Below, piece after piece: positions 15,211-23,477 of a stretch of DNA of 29,701 nt (positions are counted from its first letter, which is position 1; each line of letters opens with the position of its first letter). The notes below the pieces were generated by a model. That model had not been told where the DNA came from. It ran no database searches and worked only from the letters and a program-made list of their open reading frames with translations. Both the position numbers and the translations under genes were made by a program. The DNA comes from an uncultured Clostridia bacterium (lineage in GTDB: Bacteria; Bacillota_A; Clostridia; TANB77; CAG-508). The stretch is taken from NCBI GenBank assembly GCA_934130705.1, contig CAKOYL010000009.1, forward strand, positions 1-29,701, given 5' to 3'.

Positions 15211-17007
15211 ATGGGGTTTTTATTACTATGTATTTCAACTATTTTAATTTTTCTTTTACTACTTTACGTAATGATGCACTCAAAGCATAGTCAGTTACAA
15301 CAAATATTCTGTTGCAATATATTATGCGTATTTATTATTAGTTTTGGTGTTTTACTTCAAGATATTTGTAGCAATTATTTAAATATTAATCCTATATATT
15401 TTGAAAATTTTATTTATATAGGCACTTGTTTTTTACCTGTTAGTATGTTTTTTACTGGACTAATTTTTACCAAAACAAAAATAAGTTTTAAAAAATGGTA
15501 TATTTTCTTGTTTATTATTCCAATTATCTCTTTAATAATTTTATGGACTAACCCAATACACCATTTATTTTATAAATCTTATTCTACTAATATTAATGAA
15601 TGTATATATGGTAAATATATTACTATACATCACATTTATTCTTATAGCTTATTGCTTATTGGAGCCTTTTATTTAATTAAATTTTCTATTAAAAATTCAG
15701 GTTTCTTTTCCAAACAATCTGTTTTGATAGTTTTTGGTATCAGTATTCCTATTATTGTTAATGTATTGGGTTCATTTAAATTAATGCCGATGACAGTATA
15801 TGTAACTCCTATTACATTTACCATAACAATTATTTGTTGTGCTCTAGCTATTTTTAAATTTAATTTTTTAGGTGTTACACCTATAGCTTTACAAAAAATA
15901 GTAGATAGAATTTCAGATAGCTATGTGGTACTAAACGATGACGGAACCATAACAGACTTTAACCAAACCTTCTTAACATCATTCCACATCAAGACATCAA
16001 AAGATATAAGAGGACAAAACTTTGAAAATTTTCTAAAAGAACACGACCTATATTTAAATTTAAAATTAATTAAAAAAGCATTACCAAAAGTCAAAAACTC
16101 AGAAAAAACTGTATCATTTGACTTGTACATAAAAAAAATCAAAAAACACTTTCATATAGAAATAAATTCAATACTATCCGAAGGCTCATCATTAGGAACC
16201 CTAATACTATTTAAAGACATAACACAACATATAGAAGATATGCAAAAAATAAAAGATGCCCAAGAAACCCTAATGGAAAGTGAAAGACTATCATCATTAG
16301 GACAACTAATTGGAGGAATAGCTCACAACTTAAAAACACCAATAATGTCAATATCAGGTGCAGCCGAAGGACTAACAGACTTAGTAAAAGAATATGATTC
16401 ATCAATAGATGATCCAGAAGTAAATAGCCAAGACCATCATGATATAGCAAAAGATATGTTCTCATGGATTGAAAAAATAAAAGAATACACTGAATATATG
16501 TCAGATATCATAACAGCAGTAAAAGGACAAGCAGTTACTTTATCTGAAACAGAAAATGTTTCATTCGATTTAGACGAACTTGTAAAAAGAGTTAATATTT
16601 TAATGAAACACGAATTAAAAAGTGCTGTTATATATTTAAATATTCATATGAATGTAGATAGTAAAACAACTATAAACGGAGATGTAAATAGCTTAGTACA
16701 AGTTATTAACAATATGATTTCCAATGCAATACAAGCTTATAATGGTAAAGAAGGAGAAAATATTGATTTAATATTAGAAAAACAAAATAATAATCTAATT
16801 ATTTCAGTTAAAGACTATGGTTCTGGATTACCAGAAAAGGTTAAGAATAAGTTATTTAAAGAAATGATTACAACAAAAGGGAAAAACGGTACTGGTTTAG
16901 GATTATATATGTCATATTCAACAATAAAAGCTCATTTTAATGGAGATATCACATTTGAATCCGAAACTGGAAAAGGTACAACTTTTAATATAACATTACC
17001 TTTATAA
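15211..17007 (+). CDS. Sensor histidine kinase, 7TM + PAS
   Basis: A 598-residue membrane kinase. Seven hydrophobic spans fill residues 1-216, matching the 7TM N-terminal sensor type of Firmicutes kinases. A PAS domain follows (~230-340, beginning VVLNDDGTITDFNQ). The dimerisation/phosphoacceptor region carries GGIAHNLKTP with His372. The ATPase domain has an N box (N500, NNMISNAIQAY), G1 DYGSG at D535, and G2 GTGLGL near 560. It should autophosphorylate and pass phosphate to a response regulator, most likely the next gene. The start at 15211 is set by a strong GGAGGAG. The gap to the NRPS gene is 72 bp with no promoter that I can see, so read-through from the NRPS promoter is likely. Codon use changes inside the gene: roughly residues 238-450 avoid T-ending codons (ATA, TCA, AAC, GAC, ACC favoured), unlike both ends. 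Confidence 0.9.
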   Translation: MGFLLLCISTILIFLLLLYVMMHSKHSQLQQIFCCNILCVFIISFGVLLQDICSNYLNINPIYFENFIYIGTCFLPVSMFFTGLIFTKTKISFKKWYIFLFIIPIISLIILWTNPIHHLFYKSYSTNINECIYGKYITIHHIYSYSLLLIGAFYLIKFSIKNSGFFSKQSVLIVFGISIPIIVNVLGSFKLMPMTVYVTPITFTITIICCALAIFKFNFLGVTPIALQKIVDRISDSYVVLNDDGTITDFNQTFLTSFHIKTSKDIRGQNFENFLKEHDLYLNLKLIKKALPKVKNSEKTVSFDLYIKKIKKHFHIEINSILSEGSSLGTLILFKDITQHIEDMQKIKDAQETLMESERLSSLGQLIGGIAHNLKTPIMSISGAAEGLTDLVKEYDSSIDDPEVNSQDHHDIAKDMFSWIEKIKEYTEYMSDIITAVKGQAVTLSETENVSFDLDELVKRVNILMKHELKSAVIYLNIHMNVDSKTTINGDVNSLVQVINNMISNAIQAYNGKEGENIDLILEKQNNNLIISVKDYGSGLPEKVKNKLFKEMITTKGKNGTGLGLYMSYSTIKAHFNGDITFESETGKGTTFNITLPL

Positions 17008-17017
17008 TATATTTTAT

Positions 17018-17056
17018 AAACAACAAAATTAATAATATTTTGTTGTTTATTTTATT
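17018..17056 (+). terminator. Terminator after the histidine kinase gene
   Basis: AAACAACAAAA (17018-17028) pairs with TTTTGTTGTTT (17038-17048) and is followed by ATTTTATTT. It ends the NRPS-kinase unit and separates it from the regulator gene, which has its own promoter. Confidence 0.75.
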
Positions 17057-17064
17057 TAAAACAC

Positions 17065-17093
17065 TTGATTTTTATAAAATTTATTAATATAAT
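17065..17093 (+). promoter_or_regulatory. Promoter of the HD-GYP regulator gene
   Basis: TTGATT (17065-17070), 17-bp spacer, TATAAT (17088-17093). It argues against a start codon at 17065, since those bases are the -35 element. Confidence 0.8.
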
Positions 17094-17139
17094 GGGAGCA
17101 CAATTAAATAAATATTATAGTAACCACAGAGGTGATTGT

Positions 17140-18213
17140 ATGAGAAAAGGTTTACAAAATTTACAAACTGAAGAAGAGAAAGCAAATTTCCAATATAAAA
17201 TTCTAGCAGTTGATGATGAAGAAGGAATTATAGATTCTTTATCTATCTTTTTAAAGAGGTCTGGTTACAATTTCACAGGTGTTACAGACCCATTAGAAGC
17301 TATTGAAAAAGTCAAAACTGAACATTTTGACATGTTAATCTTGGACTTTATTATGACTCCTCTTCATGGAGATCAAGTCGTAGAAGAAATTAGAAAATTT
17401 GATAAAGAATTATATATTTTACTACTTACTGGTCACAAAGACTTAGCTCCACCATTGGAAACTATAAGAAGATTAGACATTCAAGGATATTGTGAAAAAA
17501 GTGATAAATTTGACCAACTATTATTATTAATAGAATCTGGTATAAAATCAATTGCTCAAATGAATGAAATTAAAAAGATAAATTCAAAACTATCTAATAC
17601 TTATGAACAACTTGAAAAAGCATATCTTGAAAGTATAGAAACTTTAAGATATACTGTTGAAGCAAAAGACCCTTATACAAGAGGTCATTCTGATAGAGTT
17701 TCAGAATTTTCTGTTTTAATTGGTAAGCATCTTGGATTATCAGATGCTGATATAAAAACACTTCAAATTGGAGGATTATTCCACGATATTGGAAAAATTG
17801 GTGTGCCTGATGCAATTCTTAGAAAAGAATCAAAATTAACAGATGATGAATATTCTGAAATAAAAAAACACCCATCAGTAGGTGCTGAAATACTTTCTAA
17901 TGCAACAAACTTTAAAGATATTATTCCAATAGTAAAATATCATCATGAAAGATATGATGGAAATGGTTACCCTGAAAGATTAAAAGGTGAGGAAATACCT
18001 TACTTTGCTAGAATCGCAGCAATTGCTGATACTTTTGATGCAATGACTTCAAAGAGAACTTATAGAAATGCTTTGCCATTAGATGTTGTAATAGCCGAAT
18101 TCGAAAGATGCAAAGGTACTCAATTTGATCCAGCATTAGATGATGTATTTTTATATATATTAAAAAATCATTATGATGAAATAAAAGAAATTCAAGAAAA
18201 ATATAAAAATTAA
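17140..18213 (+). CDS. Response regulator with HD-GYP domain (cyclic di-GMP phosphodiesterase type)
   Basis: A 357-residue cytoplasmic protein. The receiver domain (~19-135) has the acidic pair D25-D26, phosphoacceptor D69 (LILDF), T97 (LLTGH) and K120. A short coiled linker (~140-175) leads to an HD-GYP domain (~176-345) with H215-D216-IGK, HH at 268-269 and GYP at 276-278: the metal ligands and the diagnostic GYP are intact. The family hydrolyses cyclic di-GMP to pGpG/GMP; the architecture is that of RpfG. The start at 17140 follows GAGGTGA by 4 nt; longer in-frame starts run into the promoter -35. It is separated from the kinase gene by a terminator and its own promoter, so it can be expressed alone. 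The nearest kinase, immediately upstream, is the natural partner. No diguanylate cyclase lies in this window. Confidence 0.92.
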   Translation: MRKGLQNLQTEEEKANFQYKILAVDDEEGIIDSLSIFLKRSGYNFTGVTDPLEAIEKVKTEHFDMLILDFIMTPLHGDQVVEEIRKFDKELYILLLTGHKDLAPPLETIRRLDIQGYCEKSDKFDQLLLLIESGIKSIAQMNEIKKINSKLSNTYEQLEKAYLESIETLRYTVEAKDPYTRGHSDRVSEFSVLIGKHLGLSDADIKTLQIGGLFHDIGKIGVPDAILRKESKLTDDEYSEIKKHPSVGAEILSNATNFKDIIPIVKYHHERYDGNGYPERLKGEEIPYFARIAAIADTFDAMTSKRTYRNALPLDVVIAEFERCKGTQFDPALDDVFLYILKNHYDEIKEIQEKYKN

Positions 18214-18251
18214 AAAAGATTGAAAAGGTTTTTGCCTTTTCAATCTTTTTT
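18212..18251. terminator. Bidirectional terminator, HD-GYP gene / tex
   Basis: AAAAAAGATTGAAAAGG (18212-18228) pairs with CCTTTTCAATCTTTTTT (18235-18251), a 17-bp stem with a 6-nt loop. It starts within the HD-GYP stop codon and overlaps the tex stop region on the other strand, with T runs in both directions. Confidence 0.92.
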
Positions 18252-20430
18252 AAACTTTCATTGATAATCCAACTTTTTTTCTTTCTCTATCAATTTTAAT
18301 AACTTTTACCTTTACAATATCTCCTACAGAAACTAAATCTGATGGATTTTTTATAAATTTATCGCTCATTTCTGATATATGTACTAAACCATCATATTTA
18401 ACACCAATATCAACAAATGCTCCAAAATCTATAACATTTCTAACTGTTCCTGTTAATATCATTCCTTCTTGTAAATCTTCTAACTTTAATACATCTTGAC
18501 GTAATATTGGCTTAGGCATATCTTCACGAGGATCTCTTCCTGGCTTACTTAATTCTTCTATAATATCTCTTAATGTCATCTCACCTATTTCTAATTCTTT
18601 AGCCATTTTCGTAACATCTACAGTCTTTAGTTTTTGTCTCAACTCATCTGTTTTTATTCTATTTCTTAAATCTTCTTTATCAAATCCTAAATTCTTTAAT
18701 AATTTTTCTGTTGCTTCATAACTTTCTGGGTGAACTGCAGTAATTTCTAATGGATTTTTTCCATCAATTATTCTTAAGAAACCAGCACATTGCTCAAATG
18801 CAACTTTACCTAGCTTAGGGACTTTCAATAATTCTTTTCTTTCTTTTAATTTCCCGTTTTCATCTCTATATTTTACAATATTTTTTGCAATTGTATTATT
18901 AATTCCAGAAACATATGCTAAAAGTGATGGTGTTGCAGTATTAACATCAACTCCAACTTTATTAACACTGTCTTCTACAACTCCTGTTAAACTTTCTGCT
19001 AAATTCTTTTGATTAACATCGTGTTGGTATTGTCCTACCCCTATTGCTTTTGGATCTATTTTTACAAGTTCTGCAAGTGGATCTTGTAATCTTCTAGCTA
19101 TTGAAATTGCTCCTCTTATAGAAACATTTATATCTGGGTATTCTTCTGTTGCTAATTTTGATGCTGAATAAACAGAGGCTCCTGCTTCACTTACTATTAC
19201 ATAATGAACTGGTCTTGCTGTATCTTTTATCATATCTGCTACAAACATTTCTGATTCTCTTGATGCAGTACCATTTCCTATTGCAATCATGTCAACTTTA
19301 TCTTTTTCTATTAATTTTAATAATTCTTTTTTTGCTCCAACTACATCGTTTTGTGGTTCTGTTGGATATACTGTTGTATAATCTAATACTTTTCCCGTTT
19401 CATCAATAACAGCGATTTTACATCCAGTTCTATATGCTGGGTCAAATCCCATAACTGTTTTTCCTTTAATAGGCGCTCCTAAAAGTAATTGTTTTACATT
19501 CTTTCCAAAAACTTTTATTGCTTTTTCTTCAGCTTTTTCTGTTAAATCTGAACGAATTTCTCTGTCTATGGATGGTTCTATTAATCTTTTAAATGCATCT
19601 AATATTGTATCTTTTAACATTTGTGTAAATTGTGTTTCACCTTTTATTATATCTTTTTCCATGTATAATAATATTTTATCTTCTGGCTTTTCTATTTTTA
19701 CTTTTAAAAATTCCTCTTTTTCTCCCCTATTGATTGCTAATATTCTGTGACTTGGAATAAATTTTAAAGCTTCTTGATAATCATAATACATTTCATAATT
19801 TGATTGCTCTTCTTTACTAGCTTTTGTTACTATTACTGCTTCTCTATAGCAATTTCTTTTTATCTCTTTTCTATATTTTGCATTATCAGATATATTTTCT
19901 GCAATAATATCTAATGCGCCTTGAATTGCCTCTTCTTCATTTGCAACCACTTTGTCTTTATTTTTCTTATCTTCTTCACTTAATTTATCAATGTTTACAA
20001 ATTCTTTTGCAATTTCCTTTATATCTTTTTTCTCTTTTTGTTCTAAAATAATTTCAGCTAATGGTTCTAATCCTTTTGCTTTTGCAACTGTTGCTCTTGT
20101 TTTCTTTTTTTGTTTATAAGGTCTATATATATCTTCTACTTCTGCCAAGGTTTTAGCTATTGCTACTGCTTGTAATATTTCATCAGTTAATTTTCCTTGT
20201 TCATCAATAGATTTTACAATCTCTTCTTTTCTAGTTTCTAAATTTCTTAAATAAGTTAATCTTTCCCCTAAATTTCTTAAAATCTCATCACTTAAACCAC
20301 CTGTTACTTCTTTTCTATAACGTGCTATAAATGGTATAGTATTTCCCTCATCAATTAATTTAATAGTATTTTCCACTTGTGATGTTTTAATATTTAATTC
20401 TTCCGCTATTGTTTTAATAATTTTGTCCAT
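18250..20430 (-). CDS. tex: Tex family RNA-binding protein (transcription accessory protein)
   Basis: A 726-residue cytoplasmic protein of normal length for Tex. It has the helical Tex N-terminal domain with IPFIARYRKEVTGGL near residue 35; a YqgF/RNase H-like domain starting near 325 (KTVMGFDPAYRTGCK); a helix-hairpin-helix segment near 490-550 (TPSLLAYVSGIN... VPKLGKVAFEQCAGFL); and a C-terminal S1 RNA-binding domain over the last ~70 residues (GTVRNVIDFGAFVDIG... LVHISEMS). Tex binds nucleic acid and is implicated in transcription/RNA surveillance; the exact role is unsettled. The start at 20430 has AAAGGA 7 nt upstream. It is a single gene, convergent with the HD-GYP gene. A TATAAT lies upstream on the minus strand but without a good -35. 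Confidence 0.95.
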   Translation of the reverse strand: MDKIIKTIAEELNIKTSQVENTIKLIDEGNTIPFIARYRKEVTGGLSDEILRNLGERLTYLRNLETRKEEIVKSIDEQGKLTDEILQAVAIAKTLAEVEDIYRPYKQKKKTRATVAKAKGLEPLAEIILEQKEKKDIKEIAKEFVNIDKLSEEDKKNKDKVVANEEEAIQGALDIIAENISDNAKYRKEIKRNCYREAVIVTKASKEEQSNYEMYYDYQEALKFIPSHRILAINRGEKEEFLKVKIEKPEDKILLYMEKDIIKGETQFTQMLKDTILDAFKRLIEPSIDREIRSDLTEKAEEKAIKVFGKNVKQLLLGAPIKGKTVMGFDPAYRTGCKIAVIDETGKVLDYTTVYPTEPQNDVVGAKKELLKLIEKDKVDMIAIGNGTASRESEMFVADMIKDTARPVHYVIVSEAGASVYSASKLATEEYPDINVSIRGAISIARRLQDPLAELVKIDPKAIGVGQYQHDVNQKNLAESLTGVVEDSVNKVGVDVNTATPSLLAYVSGINNTIAKNIVKYRDENGKLKERKELLKVPKLGKVAFEQCAGFLRIIDGKNPLEITAVHPESYEATEKLLKNLGFDKEDLRNRIKTDELRQKLKTVDVTKMAKELEIGEMTLRDIIEELSKPGRDPREDMPKPILRQDVLKLEDLQEGMILTGTVRNVIDFGAFVDIGVKYDGLVHISEMSDKFIKNPSDLVSVGDIVKVKVIKIDRERKKVGLSMKV

Positions 20431-20548
20431 GTAAATTTCCTTTCTTTTTTGAATTTTTTATATTGTTATGAATATATTTATTATAACAAATTCTATAGCT
20501 AATAAGTTATTCAAAAATCATTTTTTGTCGATTTTTGTTTATTGCTTA

Positions 20549-20577
20549 TTGACTTTTTATATTGTTTAATATATCAT
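20549..20577 (+). promoter_or_regulatory. Promoter of the DUF975 gene
   Basis: TTGACT (20549-20554), 17-bp spacer, TATCAT (20572-20577), about 30 bp upstream of the start codon. Confidence 0.7.
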
Positions 20578-20609
20578 AAATTTATATAAAATAAAAGGGG
20601 GAATTTGAA

Positions 20610-21407
20610 ATGATTTCATCAGATTTCAGAGCAGAAGCTCGTAGAAAATTAGCAGGAAAATGGGGAAAAACAGCTTCAATTACTTTAGCATATTTTGCAA
20701 TATTCTTTGTTATTAGCTTTATAGAAGGATTTTTTTCAGACTCTGCAAAATGGGTATTTTCAATTGTCAATGCAGTAATTGAAATTCCTTTAGGAGTTGG
20801 ACTTATTTTTGCATTTTTTAAAGTTTTTAATGACGAAGATGTAAAAGCTTTTGACTTTTTTGAATTAGGTTTTAGCAATTTCAAAAAAGCTTGGGGAATA
20901 ACTTTCCAAACATTTTTAAAAATGATAGTTCCAGTAATTTTAGTTATAGTTGCCTATATAATTCTTATTATAGGAACAGCTGGAGCAGTTACATCAACAA
21001 TGTTTTCATCATCTAGTGCATCTGCAGGTTTTACACTTTTAACAGTTATTGGATTTATTCTTCTAATAGCATCTATGATTTGGGTTGTAACAAAATCATA
21101 TTACTATCAATTAGCATATATAGTTGCTGCAGAAAATCCTGATATAACATCAAAAGATGCTGTTTTAAAAAGTGAAGAATTAATGAAAGGTAATCGTGCA
21201 AAATTATTCTACTTACAACTTTCATTTATTGGATGGTCAATTTTAGTAGTATTTACATTTGGAATAGGTATGTTATGGCTTACTCCATATATACAATTTG
21301 CTATTATAGCATTCTATAAATATGTCAGCGGAAATAATTCAGCTGTTGAAGTTAAAGTTGAAGAAAACTCTACAGATAATGATGAACCAATTAAAGGAAA
21401 TGACTAG
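20610..21407 (+). CDS. DUF975 family integral membrane protein
   Basis: A 265-residue polytopic membrane protein. The N-terminal segment SSDFRAEARRKLAGKWGKT is the characteristic start of DUF975 proteins. About five or six hydrophobic spans follow, around residues 22-42, 50-72, 103-125, 143-167 and 196-235. The C-terminal ~25 residues are acidic and hydrophilic, probably cytoplasmic. No function is established for the family and nothing in the sequence suggests an active site. The start at 20610 is preceded by GGGGG with a 9-nt gap. It has its own promoter and terminator, divergent from tex and convergent with ykpA. Confidence 0.85.
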   Translation: MISSDFRAEARRKLAGKWGKTASITLAYFAIFFVISFIEGFFSDSAKWVFSIVNAVIEIPLGVGLIFAFFKVFNDEDVKAFDFFELGFSNFKKAWGITFQTFLKMIVPVILVIVAYIILIIGTAGAVTSTMFSSSSASAGFTLLTVIGFILLIASMIWVVTKSYYYQLAYIVAAENPDITSKDAVLKSEELMKGNRAKLFYLQLSFIGWSILVVFTFGIGMLWLTPYIQFAIIAFYKYVSGNNSAVEVKVEENSTDNDEPIKGND

Positions 21408-21419
21408 TAAAAAAATTAA

Positions 21420-21448
21420 AAAACTAGAGAATTAAAATCTCTAGTTTT
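21420..21448. terminator. Bidirectional terminator, DUF975 gene / ykpA
   Basis: AAAACTAGAGA (21420-21430) pairs with TCTCTAGTTTT (21438-21448). T-rich tails follow in both directions. Confidence 0.92.
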
Positions 21449-21452
21449 ATTT

Positions 21453-23036
21453 TTATTCAATTCCTAAATATTCATTGTATGTAACTTCCCTATCAACAAC
21501 ATTTCCATCTGCTTTAATATCAATAATTCTATTAGCAACAGTTTGAGTTAACTCGTGGTCATGTGATGTAAATAAAATATTTCCTGTAAATTTTTTCATT
21601 CCTTCATTTACTGATGTTATACTTTCCATATCTAAATGGTTCGTTGGTTCATCAAATATTAGTAAATTTGCTCCTGAAAGCATCATTTTTGAAAGAACAC
21701 ATCTAACTTTTTCTCCTCCTGATAAAACATTTACTTGTTTTAAAGCTTCATCTCCTGAAAATAACATTCTTCCCAAAAATCCTCTTACATATGTTTCGTC
21801 AGGATCTTTTGAATATTTTCTAAGCCACTCTGTTATATTTTCATCTGTTTCAAATAAATAATTATTATCTTTAGGGAAATAAGATTTTGTTATTGTTGTT
21901 CCCCATACTAATTCTCCTTCATCTGGTTCTAATTCACCCGCAATTATTTGGAATAAAACAGTTTTTGCAATTTCATTATCTGCTAAAAATGCAATTTTAT
22001 CGTCTTGTTTTACTGTAAATGATACATTATCTAATACCTTTACTCCTTCATATGTTTTTGAAATATTTTTTACTTGTAATATTTCTTTTCCTGGTTCTCT
22101 ATCTGGTTTAAAGTCTACATATGGGTATTTTCTATTTGATGGTTTTATTTCATCTAATTCTATTTTTTCAAGTGTTTTCTTTCTTGATGTTGCTTGTTTA
22201 GATTTAGAAGCGTTAGCACTAAATCTTGCAATAAAGTCTTGTAATTCTTTAATTTTTTCTTCTTTCTTTTTATTTTGTTCTCTCATTTGTTTTAATGCTA
22301 ATTGACTTGATTCATACCAAAAATCGTAGTTTCCAGGGTAAACTTTAATTTTTCCAAAATCAACATCTGCAATATGTGTACAAACTTTATTTAAGAAATA
22401 TCTATCATGTGATACTACAATTACAGTGTTTTCAAAATTAATTAAAAATTCTTGTAACCAATTTATACTTTTTAAATCTAAGTCATTTGTAGGTTCATCC
22501 AATAGTAAAACATCAGGATTTCCAAATAATGCTTGTGCTAATAATACTTTTACTTTTTCTCTTGCTTCTATTTCTTTCATAAATTTATAATGGCTCTCTG
22601 GAACTATTCCTAAATCATTTAAAAGCATTGCTGCATCTGATTCTGCATTCCAACCATCTAATTCTGCAAATCTTTCTTCTAGTTTTGCAGCTTTCATTCC
22701 ATCTTCTTCTGAAAAGTTTGGTTTTGCATAAATTTCTTCTTTTTCTTTCATTATGTCATATAATTCTTTATTTCCCATCATTACTGTATCAATTACAGTA
22801 TTTTCTTCATAAGCAAAGTGATCTTGTTTTAAAATAGATAATCTCTCACCTTTTTCTAAGCTTACGTCTCCTTTATTTGGTTCTATTTCTCCTGATAGCA
22901 CTTTTAAAAATGTTGATTTACCAGCTCCATTTGCCCCTATAATTCCATAACAATTTCCTTTTCCAAATTTTATATTTACATCTTCAAACAGAACTCTTTT
23001 TCCAAATCTTACGGTTACTCCATTTGCACTTAACAT
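21453..23036 (-). CDS. ykpA: ABC-F family ATPase, YkpA/YbiT type
   Basis: A 527-residue soluble protein with two ABC ATPase domains and no membrane segment. NBD1 has Walker A GANGAGKST near residue 38 and Walker B LLLDEPTNDLD. The linker carries the SRFSANASKSKQATSR-type block (here ARFSANASKSKQATSRKK), and NBD2 has VLSGGEKVR and LIFDEPTNHLD. The linker and the NCYGIIGANGAGKS start match Bacillus YkpA and E. coli YbiT closely. The second Walker A is degenerate (ADNEIAKT), also a feature of YkpA. ABC-F proteins act on the ribosome; YbiT/YkpA are housekeeping types rather than resistance determinants. The start at 23036 has a perfect AGGAGG 6 nt upstream; a longer in-frame start at 23138 would cross the promoter. 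Confidence 0.93.
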   Translation of the reverse strand: MLSANGVTVRFGKRVLFEDVNIKFGKGNCYGIIGANGAGKSTFLKVLSGEIEPNKGDVSLEKGERLSILKQDHFAYEENTVIDTVMMGNKELYDIMKEKEEIYAKPNFSEEDGMKAAKLEERFAELDGWNAESDAAMLLNDLGIVPESHYKFMKEIEAREKVKVLLAQALFGNPDVLLLDEPTNDLDLKSINWLQEFLINFENTVIVVSHDRYFLNKVCTHIADVDFGKIKVYPGNYDFWYESSQLALKQMREQNKKKEEKIKELQDFIARFSANASKSKQATSRKKTLEKIELDEIKPSNRKYPYVDFKPDREPGKEILQVKNISKTYEGVKVLDNVSFTVKQDDKIAFLADNEIAKTVLFQIIAGELEPDEGELVWGTTITKSYFPKDNNYLFETDENITEWLRKYSKDPDETYVRGFLGRMLFSGDEALKQVNVLSGGEKVRCVLSKMMLSGANLLIFDEPTNHLDMESITSVNEGMKKFTGNILFTSHDHELTQTVANRIIDIKADGNVVDREVTYNEYLGIE

Positions 23037-23078
23037 TTTATTCCTCCTAAATTTATTTTCTCTTTTTATATCTGTTAT

Positions 23079-23107
23079 AGTATAACATCTTTTGGGAATA
23101 ATTTCAA
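23079..23107 (-). promoter_or_regulatory. Promoter of ykpA with extended -10
   Basis: Minus strand TTGAAA (23102-23107), 17-bp spacer, TATACT (23079-23084), with TGT just before the -10 (extended -10 element). It lies about 45 bp upstream of the chosen start. Confidence 0.8.
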
Positions 23108-23117
23108 ATTTTTGCAC

Positions 23118-23151
23118 AAAAAAACTCTGATGTAACATTACAACATCAGAG
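23118..23151 (-). terminator. Terminator of the DUF378 gene
   Basis: CTCTGATGT (23125-23133) pairs with ACATCAGAG (23143-23151). On the minus strand a run of seven T (23118-23124) follows. It separates the DUF378 gene from the ykpA promoter. Confidence 0.9.
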
Positions 23152-23172
23152 AAAATTTATTATTTATTAATT

Positions 23173-23361
23173 TTAATCATCAAATAATAATTTGATTCCC
23201 CATAATCCAGAAACACCAACTAATGCGTAAATTATTCTTGTTAAGACTGTCATACTTCCAAAAATAGTATCAACTAAATTGAATTTAAAAAATCCAATTA
23301 ATCCCCAGCTTATAGCACCTATAATAATTAATACTAATGCAATTTTATCTATTACCTTCAT
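23173..23361 (-). CDS. DUF378 family small membrane protein
   Basis: A 62-residue protein with two transmembrane spans (about residues 7-25 and 38-57). The pattern KIALVLIIIGAISWGLIGFF...LVDTIFG...RIIYALVGVSGLWGI is the DUF378 (YuzA-like) signature, and the length is the family norm. The function is unknown. The start at 23361 follows a strong GGAGGGG ribosome binding site. It ends in its own terminator 20 nt downstream, so it is a single-gene unit. No clear promoter is visible. Confidence 0.9.
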   Translation of the reverse strand: MKVIDKIALVLIIIGAISWGLIGFFKFNLVDTIFGSMTVLTRIIYALVGVSGLWGIKLLFDD

Positions 23362-23477
23362 ATTTCCCCTCCACTTTCACTTAAATTTTCGATATTATTA
23401 TATGGATTATTATTGAAAATTATTCTTTTTTATGATAATTTTATATTATAAATTATAAAAAAAGGGAATTAATATAT

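Noticed and set aside
17065..17139. A longer N-terminus for the HD-GYP regulator
   Set aside because: The TTG at 17065 is the -35 box of a good promoter, and GAGGTGA stands before the ATG at 17140.
21453..23036. Degenerate second Walker A (ADNEIAKT) in the ABC-F protein, suggesting a dead ATPase half
   Set aside because: As far as I recall, Bacillus YkpA has a similarly altered motif, so this is a trait of the subfamily and not a local lesion.
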